A stretch of DNA of 64,000 nucleotides from Chromera velia. Taxonomy: Eukaryota; Sar; Chromeraceae. Positions 40,380 to 53,268 of this stretch are shown here, piece by piece. The notes beneath the pieces were generated by a model. It had not been told where the DNA came from. It saw only the letters and a list, made by a program, of their open reading frames with translations, and made no database searches. Positions within the stretch are counted from its first letter, which is position 1, and each line of letters opens with the position of its first letter. A program made the translations under genes and the position numbers. The stretch is taken from NCBI GenBank assembly GCA_018398765.1, contig JAHBMJ010005301.1:1-64000 (forward strand), written 5' to 3'.

Positions 40380-40868
40380 CATGGCCCCACTTAACGCCAT
40401 TTCTAAAGGAACACAAAGTGAAAATAAAAAGGGTCAATCCATAATTCGGCTGTCCAGTATAAAAGCTCCACTATACACTAGAATGTACGTCCTTTCTGTC
40501 AATCGAGACGATAGTCGAGGCTGTGAGCGGCACAGTCACACCACAGTGGGCCGTCTTCAGCAGGCTCAGCAGGCTCAGCTAGGTCTTTAGACTGAAATCG
40601 AAGCGATCTGACTCTTATAGTCTAACTCAAGAGTCAATCAAAAAATTACTATTATATGTACACACGATTGAAGATTATTATCTCATCATAGTATATCATT
40701 ATACAATGCTAGATACAACGTTTCCTTCTAGGTTTCCCTGCCTTGCGCCACTCTGGACCAGAGGACCTTCGCGACCCCTGGACTGTCCCCCTGAGCTTTT
40801 ATCTAGGCTTTTATGCGGCCAAGCCAAATAGAGAGGAAATGAATGGGGTTGAATGGAGCGCTGACAGT
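40380..40868. other. no recognisable gene
   Basis: Ordinary intergenic sequence between the MITE and the 3' end of the ankyrin pseudogene. Confidence 0.45.
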
Positions 40869-40869
40869 T

Positions 40870-43275
40870 TTCCTTGATCATCCTGTCGAAGGGGATCCTG
40901 CAGGACTGAGAAGCTTGATGATTTCTGCGTCAAGGTGAATCCCTGCGTATTTCACCGCTGCATCAAGGGGAGTCTCTCCATGACGGTCTCACAACTGCAT
41001 GTCGGCCCCCCTCTCAACCAGGAGCTTCACTACTTCTATGAATTTGCCCCCCCACCTAGCACAAAATCTAGCAGCTTGGTGCAGAGCTGAACACGCGTTG
41101 CTCTCTTCCTGCAGATTCACATCGGCACTGTGATCAAGGAGAATCTCCGCACATCTCTGCACATCAGCATTATAGAGCTCACGATAATAACAAAGAAACA
41201 AGGTATTCAGCGCTGTATTGCCATTTTCGTTGGGTCAGTCAACATCCGCACCCCTGTCAAGCAGAAGCTGCAAAAGTTTAGGGTTTTTTTTCTTCGTAAC
41301 ATAGTGCAGAGCTGTACAATTGTCCTTATTCGAGTCGACTTGATCGACGTCCACCCCCCGGGATAAAAGAAACTCCACCAACTCTTCGCAACCATACCAG
41401 GTGAAAAAATGCAGCATGGGCGCGACTTTGAATAAATGAGAGAGTGAAAACACTCTGACGCTCTACACATCAGACATCTTGTTAATGACATCTCTGAGAG
41501 CCTCACGCAGGGCAGGATCCTCAAGCCCTCCACGAACAAAATCCCGGGCCGCAGCTTCGACAGCGATGTAGATGACCATTCGGTTAGACCATTTGGCTCC
41601 TCGCATCTTTTGCTTTTATGTCTACCCCCTCGGCAACCACAGAACAAACTATGGGCCAACGATAATAACAATAGGCAACCATTACGGCTGTGTCCCCAGC
41701 TTTGACAGGCTGAGGCGGACTGTCATCATCATCATCATTCTCCCCATCCTCTTTGACACTCATTACACTCTCTTCCCCCTCTCACTCTGATTCCTCCTCT
41801 TGACTCCTTTCCCCTTCCCCCTCTCGCTCTGACTCCGTTTCTTCCTTTTTTTCACCCCCCTTCACTTCTTATTCCCCTGCTCTTACCTCCAAGTCTGACT
41901 TTTCTTCCATAATCATCTGAAAGTCATCCATACTGTCGGCGCATATGGCCTTCATCAGCGCTGTCTGTCCCCTCACCAACCCGTTCACATCTACACCTGC
42001 CTTCAAGAACAGACGGACGTCGTTTTCATCTTTTCTGCCCTTTAAAAAGGCAGAAAATTCTCTCTGAAAATCTTTTGCGGCAATGCCGCGGAAGGAACGG
42101 ATGACTTCACCGATCTCCTGGATCCCTCCTTGAAAGAAACTAGACAAGTCAATCTCATAGCGTCTGCTTACCACTCCCTGAAAACGGCCGCACACTTTTC
42201 TTAAAAACTCCTCCCCCATTTTTTTCACTTTCTGCAAATTGGTAGCGTCTTTGGAACTCACGTGCAGAGAGGTAGCAGCAGCAGCAGCAGCAGTAGCAGC
42301 AGCAGGGGCACCTGCCGCTAGTGCTATACCGCTGTTTTCTGTTGTCTTCGCTTCTATCAGCTTCTCAAAGAGCTCAATGGTGTGAAATGTCTTTTAGAAA
42401 GAGGAGCAGAAGGCTAGGGTATATCACTTAAAAAAATATATAATAAAATATAGTCTGTACCCCCCCCCTAAATAAAGATAGAAAAGATGTATACTCTTAA
42501 AAGTATGTTCAATATGGTTCTAAGCCCAGTAGAACCTTATACACAATACAAACTGGGTGATTGTTTACTTTAAAAATTTATTATGAAGTTATAGAGGTTT
42601 AAAGTTATTTTGCTACTATAGGTTCTAAAAAGACAAAAGCCTAGGTTCAGTAACTTTTTTCAGAACCTAAGAGAACCTTATAGAACCTTATATAACTTTA
42701 CTTCTACTGAGTTCTAATGCTTAAAAACGTTTTTTAACGTTTGAGTTTCTTACATAAACGATGGTTTTCTTCATCCACTTCATTTTTAAAGCTAGTCTGA
42801 AAGCACATCCCCACTCTCCTCACCATGTTTCACAGCCAGACTCCCACTTTCCATACTATAAGTGGTTCCGTTTGCTTTCAGCTCTATATGTACAACTCCT
42901 TCCTCTAGTCTGACTTCCCCCGGAAGAAGCTCTCTCAGCTTTTCACATTCTTCAAAGAAGGATCGCTCAGTTCACTGCAATTCTTCCTTTTGAATTCGGA
43001 GTCCACCATCGATCGAAACTGCTGAATGAATCCAAAAAAAGATACCTGAAAGGGGGAGGTCATCTGTCTGGCTTATGGTGGAGTTTCGAAGAGTCAGAGG
43101 AAGGAATATTGAGGACTCAGAATCATCTCTGTCGTTCACTTTCTCATACAAAATCACTTGGGCAGAAATACCCTTGTTCTCGATAATAAGGGGGTAATGC
43201 TTCAAAAAAAAAGTCTGGGGGTGGAGCTGCTCCTGCGGCTGATGCTCCAAAGACTCAGTAAGGGAAGGCGGGCAA
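40870..43275 (-). pseudogene. ankyrin-repeat protein gene, decayed
   Basis: Minus-strand segments in order: about 43275-42796 (LKHYPLIIENKGISAQVILY, ending KHGEESGDVLSD); 42387-41888 with a poly-Ala run then VRLFLKAGVDVNGLVRGQTA, ending at donor GAG|GTAAGA; 41757-41462 (AGDTAVMVA, EGVDIKAKD); and about 41426-40870. The last carries LLSRGVDVDQVDSNKDNCTA, ILLDHSADVNLQEESNACSA, LLVERGADMQL and RHGETPLDAAV. Ankyrin repeats normally mediate protein binding. In-frame TGA codons at 41235, 40989 and 42972, plus a 13-bp tandem duplication near 41575 that shifts the frame, break it. Linking the segment above 42.8 kb to the ankyrin part is inference. Confidence 0.65.
42270..42306 (-). repeat. trinucleotide (GCT)n poly-Ala run in the ankyrin gene
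   Basis: Interrupted GCA/GTA units on the plus strand, read as GCT/ACT on the coding strand. They encode Ala with an occasional Thr just before the first ankyrin segment. Confidence 0.8.
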
Positions 43276-43760
43276 GGGAAGGGGGTAAACAATAAGCAGA
43301 AGGAGAAAAAAGAGACAACCACCACTGTCATTCAGCTTTGTCATCCAGGCCTCATCCTGCAGTTCTAAACGAAAGTCTGGGTGACATTGCGGCTCTAGGC
43401 TGCGGCTGCTGTTCACAGTTCAGGTAATGAGGGAGGGGGATAAGAGGGAGGTGACGGCTAGGGCGCGAAGGAGGATAAAAACACTGATTGTCTCATCAGT
43501 TTACAAGCGTTCCTGGTCAGTTTAATCATATTTTTATTAAGAAAAGGCCGGTTTAAGGTGGTTTTAGCAGGTTCTGGCAGGTTCTGAGGAAAAGGTTTTT
43601 AGAAACGGATGGTTCAGGAACTTTTCTTAGAACCTTAGGTGGCGAAACGTCTATAACTTACTATAACCTACCATAACCTGACTATAAACATTCAAAACCA
43701 TGTTTTTTCAGCTTTTAAGAAGTTGTTTAATCATTTTAACTCTTAGGAACTTGATTTTAT
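42520..43760 (+). repeat. pair of direct GAACCTTA-rich repeats
   Basis: About 42640-42760 and 43608-43740 share the order GGTTCAG-AACTTTT-AGAACCT-ATAACTT-CTAT in the same orientation. They are short AT-rich repeats lying in the non-coding gaps of the ankyrin pseudogene. They may be related MITE-like insertions; no terminal inverted repeat was found. Confidence 0.45.
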
Positions 43761-43764
43761 TTGT

Positions 43765-44490
43765 TGAAAAATAGTGTTCTTAGTTTAGAACTTTGCTAGA
43801 ACTTTTATATAACCACAAGCAGTGACACACCCTTGGCAGAAGGAGGATTTCCACGCCTCCAAATCCTCCAAAATTCTTCCGTTGTCGGTGGGAGGCTGGC
43901 AGCCATCTCTTCGGTCCTCTTTGCTGACTGTAGGCCTCGAGTGTGTCTGGCACTGTCTGACCTGCTTCGATCTGATCGAAAGATGTGGAGACGGAAAAAA
44001 TAGTCGTTTCGAGGAACCTCTTTTTGGCACAAAGAAGCCAAACGAGAATCCACCCTACGAAGAGTCAATCTGTCTTGACAGTCCCAACTGATGCGTCTGA
44101 CCTTGCGTCATGAGCCTTCCATGGGCTTGGCACTGCCACAAAGAAATTTTGGGAACCTTCGATCATAGGAACAGCTCGAGTTTCACGTTTCGATGACGAG
44201 TTGAGTCACTTTAACTCCGATCAACGCTTTTTTGTACGTTCGCACGGAGCTATATATAGGGGCTCTTATATGAAAAAATCTTAAACTTTCGAACTGGTTG
44301 TTTTTCAAACTCTGATTCGTGTGGCCGTCTCCTATTCATATATTAATAGCTTAGCACCACACACGAGCCACTCGACAGCGAGCTCGAGACCTTGAACTAA
44401 GTGACACTGATCCATCCAACGTATCCATCGAGGTTCGGTACAACTGCTGTCTGCAGCGCTAGTCCATTACTTATCTTCCGTGCTGTTCCC
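43765..44490. other. upstream region, possible first exon on the minus strand
   Basis: A minus frame at 44068-43805 contains MAASLPPTTEEFWRIWRRGN followed by a GT donor-like site. It could be a first exon of the ankyrin gene or of another gene, but the next exon cannot be fixed. The rest, up to 44491, would be the promoter of the CCCH gene. Confidence 0.3.
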
Positions 44491-44491
44491 A

Positions 44492-45184
44492 ATGAAGAAA
44501 AGCGACCCCGCAGTCAAGGAGGCTACCCAATACGCCGAACAACTCGGGTGGGACGTTTCGAAGGGGTTCGAGGGACCAGAGTGGCGGGCTTTCTTCTTCC
44601 AGAACTTTTCTGCAAAGACGGGAAAGCCGCTGACGGACCGAGAAAGGAAGAAGCTCGGGTTTTGCCAAGCAAAGCAACAGAGAGAAGAAGGTCCGTCAAC
44701 CGTCTCCTTTCTCCCAATCCTTCTCACGCTTCTCACTTCTTACCTGGCCTACTTATTGCGAGCCAGCCCCCTCTCCTACTCACGCACGTCTTGTCTGCAT
44801 GACCTCCCTTTCGATGCTCTGATTTACTCTGAGGCTGCTGAGCCTCTCAGTCTGCGGGCATACAAGAATGTGGTACAGGGTCCAATTGGCCCAGGCACTT
44901 TCTCTCCATTCCCGCTCCGCTCTGACAGCGGGCATCAAATGAGCGACTGGTGAAGCTTCATTGTCCAATTACGGATGTCCATTTTCGGTCTTGTGCATGA
45001 TCTCTCACACAAACCCGTCCCTTCCCCTTCTGTGCACCTTCATGTGCGTGTGGATGTCTGCAGAATTCTTCGAGAAACGCAGAAGGGCAACAAAGGATCT
45101 CCCGTGCGAGGCCTTCAGAAGGGGAGCGTCAGTCATCTCTCGTTGTCTCTGTTGTCCTCCCCCCCCCCACCACTCTCTCGCTCT

Positions 45185-45230
<46 letters not shown>

Positions 45231-45239
45231 CTTTCTCTC

Positions 45240-45333
<94 letters not shown>

Positions 45334-47627
45334 CGCGTATGCGCCTTGGCGCCCTCCTTCCATGCCACTCTCTTCCTCTTTCCGCCTTTGCACCGCTACT
45401 CGTTTCCTCGTCCGACTCCCTTTACCATTGACGCCCCTCACCTCCGTCTCGGGCGCAGTGATCTCTCTTCCTCTGGCTCTCACGGTTTCTGCTTCACATT
45501 TCTCAATTAAGCCGTCAGGTATCTTCGCTCTAGTGTGCACGTACTGCACGTCCTCCCGTTGACCCCTTCTGTCTCCCCGTCTCCCTCCTGCCTTTGTGCA
45601 GATGCAAGAAGAAGAGCTCGCAGTGTCTCTACTCCCACGACCCCCAGGTCCTCTCCACAAAAAAGGTGAGCCTCCCTTGCCATTTAGTTTTCTGCTCACA
45701 GAGAGAGCTAGGCGGCCTCTCGTTGCTCTGATCGAGTCGTTCTGTCCTTCTTCCCCTCGACATCACTGATCAGTGATCCATCCATCCATCCATCCAGTCA
45801 ACCGCCTGCAGTTTCTTCTCTGCTTGCTGCTTGCCCATTAATGTGCTGCCCTCTCTTTTCTAAACGGTCTTGGCTGGCTTGCTGATTTTCTGTGTCTCTT
45901 TTCTTGTTGTCTTCTGTTGAATCGGTTGCTTATTGAGTGTTCCCCCAGATAAGACAAGAGAGCCTCTTTTGGAGCGTCTGTTTTTGCTCTTCACTCCATT
46001 GTTCTGACGTGAGGCCTCGAGAAGTGGCTTCCTTTGTGCGCATCTTCGGTGTTGGATGTGTGTGAGAAAAAAGGGAGAACGTAAGAACAAATCATTTAAT
46101 TCCCAAACCCCGCTTGCTTGCTGTGTGCAGATGGAGGTCTGCCGATTTGCCTCCCGTGGGTGTCGCGATGGAGATTCGTGTAAATACAGTCACGACACCG
46201 GACGGGTTCTCTGCCGCTTCTTTGTCACAGGAGGGTGTGGCAAGGGCCTCCAGTGTCCCTTCTCTCACACTCTGCCGAGCAGCTATCTCGAAAGAGAGGC
46301 CTTTGTGAAGTCTCACAAGACCTTCCTGCTAACCTCTCTCTCGCGACACCAGAAGCAACAGATGGATTTCCTCATCCAGCAGGGGGGGGGGGAAGATTCT
46401 TTTCTAGCAACAGTGCCGTGGTGGGTCCAAATTCTAGCGCGTCAGTCTCCCGCACCTGCTGAGGTTTCCCATCCCCCTTCCTCTTCCTCTGCCGGTCCGT
46501 CTCCGTCTCCGAGTAACGGGACGGGAGGATATTCCGTCTCCCCACCTGCCGTCTCTCCGCCTGTTTCCTCCGCACCTTCAGCAGGCATAGGGGTGTTCGG
46601 GCAAAGGGAAGCTGAGGGTTGGCAGACAAAGATAGGGATCGAGAGTCCTGGAGAAGGTTCGGGTGATCATCCACTCGAAAAGCCACCCTCCTCAGCGCCT
46701 GCGTCTGCGTCTAGACGTTTCCTCTCTGTTTTAATTGAACAGACAGAGCGAGAGAAGGAAGGGGAGATGAAGTCATTAGAAGCGCTGAAAGTCTCTTCTT
46801 CTTCTTCTTCTTCTGCGTTGTCCGCCTTCCAACTATCCCCCTGTCCCTCAGACCCCGCGGGAGTGGGTACGACAGCTTCAGTGTCTCCTGCACCTGTCGC
46901 ATCTGCTGCTTCTAGTCCCTTCCCCGCTCCTTCTGCTTTAGGCGGGCGAAAAGGAGAACGTCTTTGCTTAGTGTCTATGAGTGGAGAAAACCCGACGCCT
47001 TTCGGTGGAGCATCACAACCCAGGTTGCCCTCTTCTTCCTCTTCGAGCATTCATTCTCAATCCCCACAGAGACCTGTCCCCTCTCGGTGTCTCCAGCATC
47101 AGACTGGGCAAAAGGGGGGGGGGGCAGCAGAGATTCCTCAGGGAACCGAATCAGAATTCGGAGTCCCGGTGGTTGACGATCACCTGTCTGAGATATCGGC
47201 GTCCTCTTCTTCTTCTGGCAGTGACTCAGCTGAGGATTCAAAAGAGGAGTGCACCAGAGAGGAGGGAGCGAAAAGGAGTCGAGAGGAATTGGCATTAGAG
47301 AACGGGCCGGAAGGGGAAGATGCGTCCGGCAGTGATGTCGTGCATTACCCCCCTCTCACCTCTTCCGTTTCCGATTTTCATGAGAGCAGCAAAACTGAAG
47401 ACCGACGCACAGGATGTCCCTCTGAGGCGAACCCGCCTTCTCCCAAGCGACGCAGAGAAACCATCAGTCAAAATGCAGGTGAGGAGGCAGATACAGCGGC
47501 GCTTTCCCTCACAGCGATTGAAAAGCCGCATGGGCTAGGAGATGATCCTTCCCGCAAGCCACCGAACTTCTCATTGTTGAGAAAAAGCTCTAGCTCTGGA
47601 CGCAGGTTTGGGTGGCTACTTTCCTAG
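44492..47627 (+). CDS. CCCH-type zinc-finger protein, 4 exons, 607 aa
   Basis: Exons 44492-44690, 45064-45127, 45602-45665 and 46131-47627 join with consistent phases (1, 2, 0; total 1824 nt). Residues 1-66 form a folded-looking N-terminus (ATQYAEQLGWDVSKGFEG). Three zinc fingers follow. Finger 1 is C81-x7-C89-x6-C96-x3-H100 and is assembled from exons 2 and 3. Finger 2 is C113-x6-C120-x5-C126-x3-H130. Finger 3 is C137-x7-C145-x5-C151-x3-H155. CCCH arrays of this spacing bind single-stranded RNA, often in mRNA processing or stability. The rest is Ser/Pro/Glu-rich and probably disordered, with a basic stretch (SPKRRRE) that could be a nuclear signal. No RING or RRM was seen, so the target is unknown. 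Confidence 0.85.
45178..45340 (+). repeat. (CT)n(GT)n(GC)n microsatellite in CCCH-gene intron 2
   Basis: A long (CT)n with CTTT interruptions, then (GT)n, then (GC)n, on the coding strand. It starts about 50 bp after the exon-2 donor and ends some 260 bp before the exon-3 acceptor. Confidence 0.9.
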
Positions 47628-49084
47628 CTAGTTAACTGAGTTTGTGACGTTGGGGCTGGGCCTGGGGCCGGCTGGCCATTCATACAAAAACTTGTCAAAG
47701 GGACATCATGATATTAAATGATAATTGTGCTGGGCAATGCACCTCATCCGATCTAGCTAGCGTATCAGATTTGTTAAATTATGATTGTTGATAACGCTAC
47801 TGGTAGCGCTAGCTTTTTATTATAATTACTAGCTTTTGAAATTTTATTATGTTTAATTAATTTAAATCATTAATCGAATGATATTGCCCTAGTGATTGCC
47901 AAGATTGCTAGTATATATATATTGCTAATAAAAGTGAAAGATGACTTTAAGATGTATGCTACAGTTCACTATTCACTATATAGCACATCGCTGAGACCGA
48001 GCCTGAGACTAGTAAAAGCTATTGATACAGTAAAAGGTGTTGAAATTATAGGATTCAAAAAGTATAAAATCTTCATAAAACGTATGATAAAAGGCTAATG
48101 ACGATGGCGTATCAGCCGCGTATGATAATCATAATTATGAATAACAGGTTATATGCCTTCTAGTATGTCTTTCATATAAACAGAGACTTATACAGTGAAG
48201 ATGTTTCAAATCATATGTTCTACAGTAACATATTTATGAAACGCATATGAAGAGGCCTCATTGATAATGAGCATGCGAGAGAGAGCTAGCAGCGAGAGCA
48301 GTAACCAGGACAGAAGGAAGAGACGAAAGACGCATAGGCCAGACGCTAGGAACAAACTTTAAGTCAATGCCCCCCCACAAGAACAGGACGCCCGCCGGCA
48401 CCATTTGTTTGGAACTTATGGAGGGACAAAAAAAAAAAAAAAATGATAATGAGCATTTGTATACAGTCAGAAAGGAAAACTGGTGCGCACTTGAACATTG
48501 CCATAGCGCACCAGAACAGACCATCTTGGCTCTGAACCATACGGCGTACATGCATGCATGAAAAGAAAGGCCATTCTCAGTGCATTCCTGCGATGACACA
48601 TCGGATCATGATGCGTACAGAGACGTGCGGGAATAATCCCTGACGTCCGCAAGAAACATGTGAATGCACCGGTATTTGTGGAAACATGTGAATACACCGG
48701 TATTTGTTTTAGCGCTCTCCTGATCTGTCGCTTCGATATGCATTCCTGCCTGGATCGATGTATTCTGTGGGGAAGGGCATTGAGTTTCCTTTTATGGTTC
48801 CCTTTTGTGAACCAATTTGCTTTCCTTGGAATATCATCCTTTCACTCACACGTACTTAATTCAGTCGACACACGCTGGATCAGGCAGAAGCAGACAGCAC
48901 CAAGTACCTGTCCAAGAGTCAACGCTTCCAACGTGCCCTTCCATTTTGCCCCCACACCCATTCTTTCTTGGAATTCAAGTCAGCGCGGCACGGCTGAAGA
49001 AGCTGAAACGGAAGAAAGAAAAGAAAGACGCTGGCACTACGGAGCGCGTATCTCTCCTCGCTCTCATTCTCCCCCCCCCCTGAA
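47628..49084. other. AT-rich intergenic region
   Basis: No supported gene. It contains a poly-A run (48429-48443) and a two-copy repeat of about 27 bp (ACATGTGAATGCACCGGTAT at about 48656 and again at 48683). The plus frame at 48660-49088 lacks any motif. Confidence 0.5.
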
Positions 49085-52000
49085 TTAAGGGAACGTCCCG
49101 GCCCCCTTCCCCAGAACGTCGAGTTTGACGCCCTTGGGAGCGAGGAAGAGAACCCTCCCGAAGGTCGCGCAGCTAGAGGGAGCTTTGAAGAAATCTGTCA
49201 GAGTCGAGTTACCGTCTGCCCCCGTCATGATGATCGGAATGCTACCATCCTCCATGGAGAACTGGAACCCGTTGGAGAATTGCACCGCTGCCTCGTCGTC
49301 GTTGGTCACTCTGATGTCCGTCTCGTCGTCATCCACTCTGAAGAGCTCCAGGTGACACTGCAAGGTCTCACCTGCCGGCACAACCACCAAGTCGTTGTCA
49401 CTGTCCTGCAGGGTTTCGCATCCAACCACACCAAAGGGTTCTTCATCACCATCGTCGTCGTTTTGGACGAGGAAGGCGAGGTCTCGCTTCTTCGGGGTCA
49501 CGGTCATGATGTACACACCAATGGTCGAATTGGTTGTTCTCCCAGAATCATCGTCGACAATCAATCCAGAAGAACAGGCGAAGTCCAGCGAGACCTCCCC
49601 GGTTGAGAAGACGTTGACGGTAGTGTTCAGGGCGGGGGGGGCACGGTAGTACTGCAGAGCTTCCTTCGTCTGCATGCAGACAGTCGCACACGTAAAGGAA
49701 GAACGTGAGTGCGTCTGTCTGTCGTCTTGGAGAGTTTCTCAGGCATGTAAGTTCACACGTGTGATGCCGTGCTGTCCTTTTCTGAATGTCCAGAATGCGG
49801 GGGGCACAAATGCGGACTTTCTTGGATCTGAGGGAGTGTTCTTCCCTTCGCTCATTCTATTCAATTCTGTCTTGTGCATACGGAATGTATCGGGTCAGTG
49901 AAACATTCCAAAACAAACAGAAACAGAATCATACACAGGCTTTTGAATGACTAGATTGGACTGTACAATTCTCTATGGTAGACGTATTTCTTCACTTCGC
50001 ATACTTCATCTACATATGCGAGCTCTCATGCATCTGCACGAAGTCTTGTTCGATTCGGAAACGCTTTGGATATCTTCCTGCGTTTCTACATCCGAGCCTG
50101 ATTCCGAGGGTGCATGTATGTGTGTATACATGTATATGTTAATGCGTATGTATGCATCGATCCTCTCTATGAGCCCCTTTCTGTGACTCGATCGCGAGGC
50201 AGGCAGAATTCTCTCTTCCCCCCCCTACCTGAGCTGTGAGGTCAGAGACGGCTGCCCCCTTGTCGACCCCCCCGGAGAGAGCAGAGAGGTCAAGGTCGAA
50301 CTTGAAGGAATCCGCCAGGCCGTCAAGCTTGAAAGCACCGTCGTCGTCTGCAGTTGTTGTTCGTACGTTTGCTTGTTTCTTTCGTTTTTGAGATTTCAAG
50401 TTTCATTGCTCGTTCTTCCGTTCAATCATTCATTCGTTGCCGTCAGAAGGAAACACAACCCCATGCACGCCGCGCAGAGACGAGAAAACTCGCACTGAGA
50501 AGTACCTCGCAACTCCAAGCTCAGTAAGATTCGAGTGGTAGAGATTGAAACCGTCGGATAAGAAAGAACACCAGAAAGAGAGGGAAAGGGGGGGTAAGAG
50601 AGCGAGCGAGAGAGAGAGGGGGGGGGGGGGGNGGGAGAAAGCAAAAAGAGAGAAGAGGCACACGGCCGGGAGGTTAGACCTCTCATGATGTCCCTCTGTT
50701 AATTGCATGCTGCTGCCGAGGGCAAGTGTAGAAGAGTGACGTCCCTTGCTTGGCAATGTCGAAGAGGTGGTTCCGCATACGAAGATTGGAAGGAAAGAAG
50801 AGGCAGATACAGAAATAACGTTTGAAATGCAAATTGACCTTTCTTCCTCTCATTCCTTTTCTCTTTCTGATGAAGAATCATACAGACCGCCCTCAAAGAT
50901 GTGGATGATCTGCCTGGGAATACAGTCCACACATGCAGATGAAGGACTTTCCAAGACGAATCATATCGAGCTCACCCTTCTTGTCCTCTCCATCAGTCTC
51001 TTTTTCAGAGCCGACAGAGGACTTGGGCAGCTCGCTGTTGAGTTCGAAGGACACGCCCTTGGGGATGTCCAGGAAAATGGGGCCATAGATCGCGCAGCTG
51101 GAGGGGGCCCCGAAGAATTCCTCGAAGGTTGCGTTGCCTGCATGCAGATAGTTGGGAGAGGCCGTTTGTGGTTGGAGCTCTGCGTTGAAGCACGAATTGA
51201 GCTTTGCATGTGCTTTAATGCCGGACACTCGCTCACAAACGCGCACACAGATCGAGAGGGAGAGGAAAACGAGAGAGCGGAGCGAGAACAGGAGGGAGTG
51301 ACCGTCACAAACGGAGCATGCACAGGGATTAATAAAAGATGATAGATAGATAGAGAGAGAGAGAGCACTTCGTGGAGCCCCACCAGCGAAAAACCGCCTC
51401 GATGGGAGAAACCATCAAGAAAACCATTATGAAGAGTAAGTCACTCCCCACGCAGCTCTGGGTGTTCTTTTCGACCCCCTTCTTACCTTCCACTCCGGTG
51501 ACCGCCACGGAGACCTCATCGTCTGTTTGGGAGACCTGGAATCCGTTGCTGAACAGAAAGTTGACCTCGTCTAAGTTGCCAACGTCAACTTCAGTGTCAT
51601 CACTGTCGACCCTTTCGCCATCGTGGAGACATGCGATTTCTTCGTCGGGGGAGAGGGGGAGGAGGTCACTGATCTCGCCGAAGCAGTCGGGGAGGAAATC
51701 TTGGGGGGGGACATCTCCTTCAGAGGTGCTGTCTGGTGTTTGTTTCAGAAGGGTGACACCATTCTTCCCCCCCTTGAACTTGAAGGACTGAACGCCAAAC
51801 ACATCTGCGCCCTGTTGGATGCAGCTGAAGTCCATATCTGCATTCATTGATGGCATCGGAAATCCACTCGTCTGTTTATGTACCCACACAAAAACTGAGC
51901 TTTAATTCGTCAAGACCTCAGAACCCAGCAGCAGACTTTCTGCCTTTTTCGTGAGAAGATCAGAATTGACGATGAAGAAACAATGCAAAAGATTTCCAGG

Positions 52001-52774
52001 CAGAAAAGTTGCCTTCTTCAAATGTGCTCCGTTTACAAACAGCCAAAGAATAAGAAAAGACAAGGGGGAGGGAGGTAGAGAGAAACAGAAACACAAAGAA
52101 AAAACAGGAATCAACGGGCGAAGAAATCACTGAAATTGTGAACCGGCGCAGCAAACAACGAAGCAAGGATAAACATCCATAAAGAATGTACTTTTTGCAG
52201 TCTAGACACAGCAAAGGAACATGGACTAACCTACCGAGGAAATCCGACGAGAACACAGTCACGGTTGAATTGATGGACGGGCTGTTGACGTAATAGGAGA
52301 GGACCCCCTTGAAGGGTCCCTTTCCCTTCACTGCTCCTGGGAGAGCGGCCTTCCCCCCCCCAAGAGAGAGACCGCCAAGAGAGGGGATCTCAAAGTTCCC
52401 AAACTTCAGCAGAGAATCGAACGAGGGCAGGAGCCCCGCTTTGCCTGCAGATGTTCAAATGTGAGAACACACAAGGGTTACATCGAGGGTCGTTTCGGCC
52501 GTCTTTGCATGCACACCACAGGAAACATTGTCTGTTTGTCTGTTTGTCTGTTCGTCTGTTTGTCTGTTTGTCTGTTTGTCTGGTTGTCTGTTTGTCTGTT
52601 TGTCTGTTTGTCTATCTGTCTGTCTGTCTGCCTGCCTGCCTGTCTGTCTGTCTGTCTGTCTGTCTCTCTGTCTGTCTGTCTGTCTATCTGTCTGCCTGGC
52701 TGCCTTTCTGTCTGTGTGTCTGTCTATCCGCCTGTCTATCTGCCTCAGACAAACAAACAGACAGACAGACAGAA

Positions 52775-52813
<39 letters not shown>

Positions 52814-53107
52814 TCGGCAAGCGGAGAGACAAGCGGGCAGACAGGAAGGGCGGCAGAGAGATCAAGAAAGACACGGAGACACACACACGAAACTGTGAAG
52901 ACGCGAGTCCTGAAGTACACACAAGCATGGACACAAAGGAGTAGGCCGAAAGGAAGAATATGACGCAGAGATACACAGACTGACTGACCGATGCAACAAT
53001 TCAGCGTGAGAACAATTGACAAGCTGATGGACAGACGAATAAGTACACAGACACGCACCGCAAGCACGTCCGCGCGAGCGCACACACATACATACACACA
53101 CACACAC

Positions 53108-53164
<57 letters not shown>

Positions 53165-53230
53165 GCCACAAACACACACACACACCGCCACACACCGCCA
53201 CACACCACCACACACCGCCACACACCACGA

Positions 53231-53268
<38 letters not shown>

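Noticed and set aside
49280-49649. Plus-strand frames at 49.1-49.6, 51.4-51.9 and 53.0-53.7 kb
   Set aside because: Antisense shadows of the three-repeat gene.
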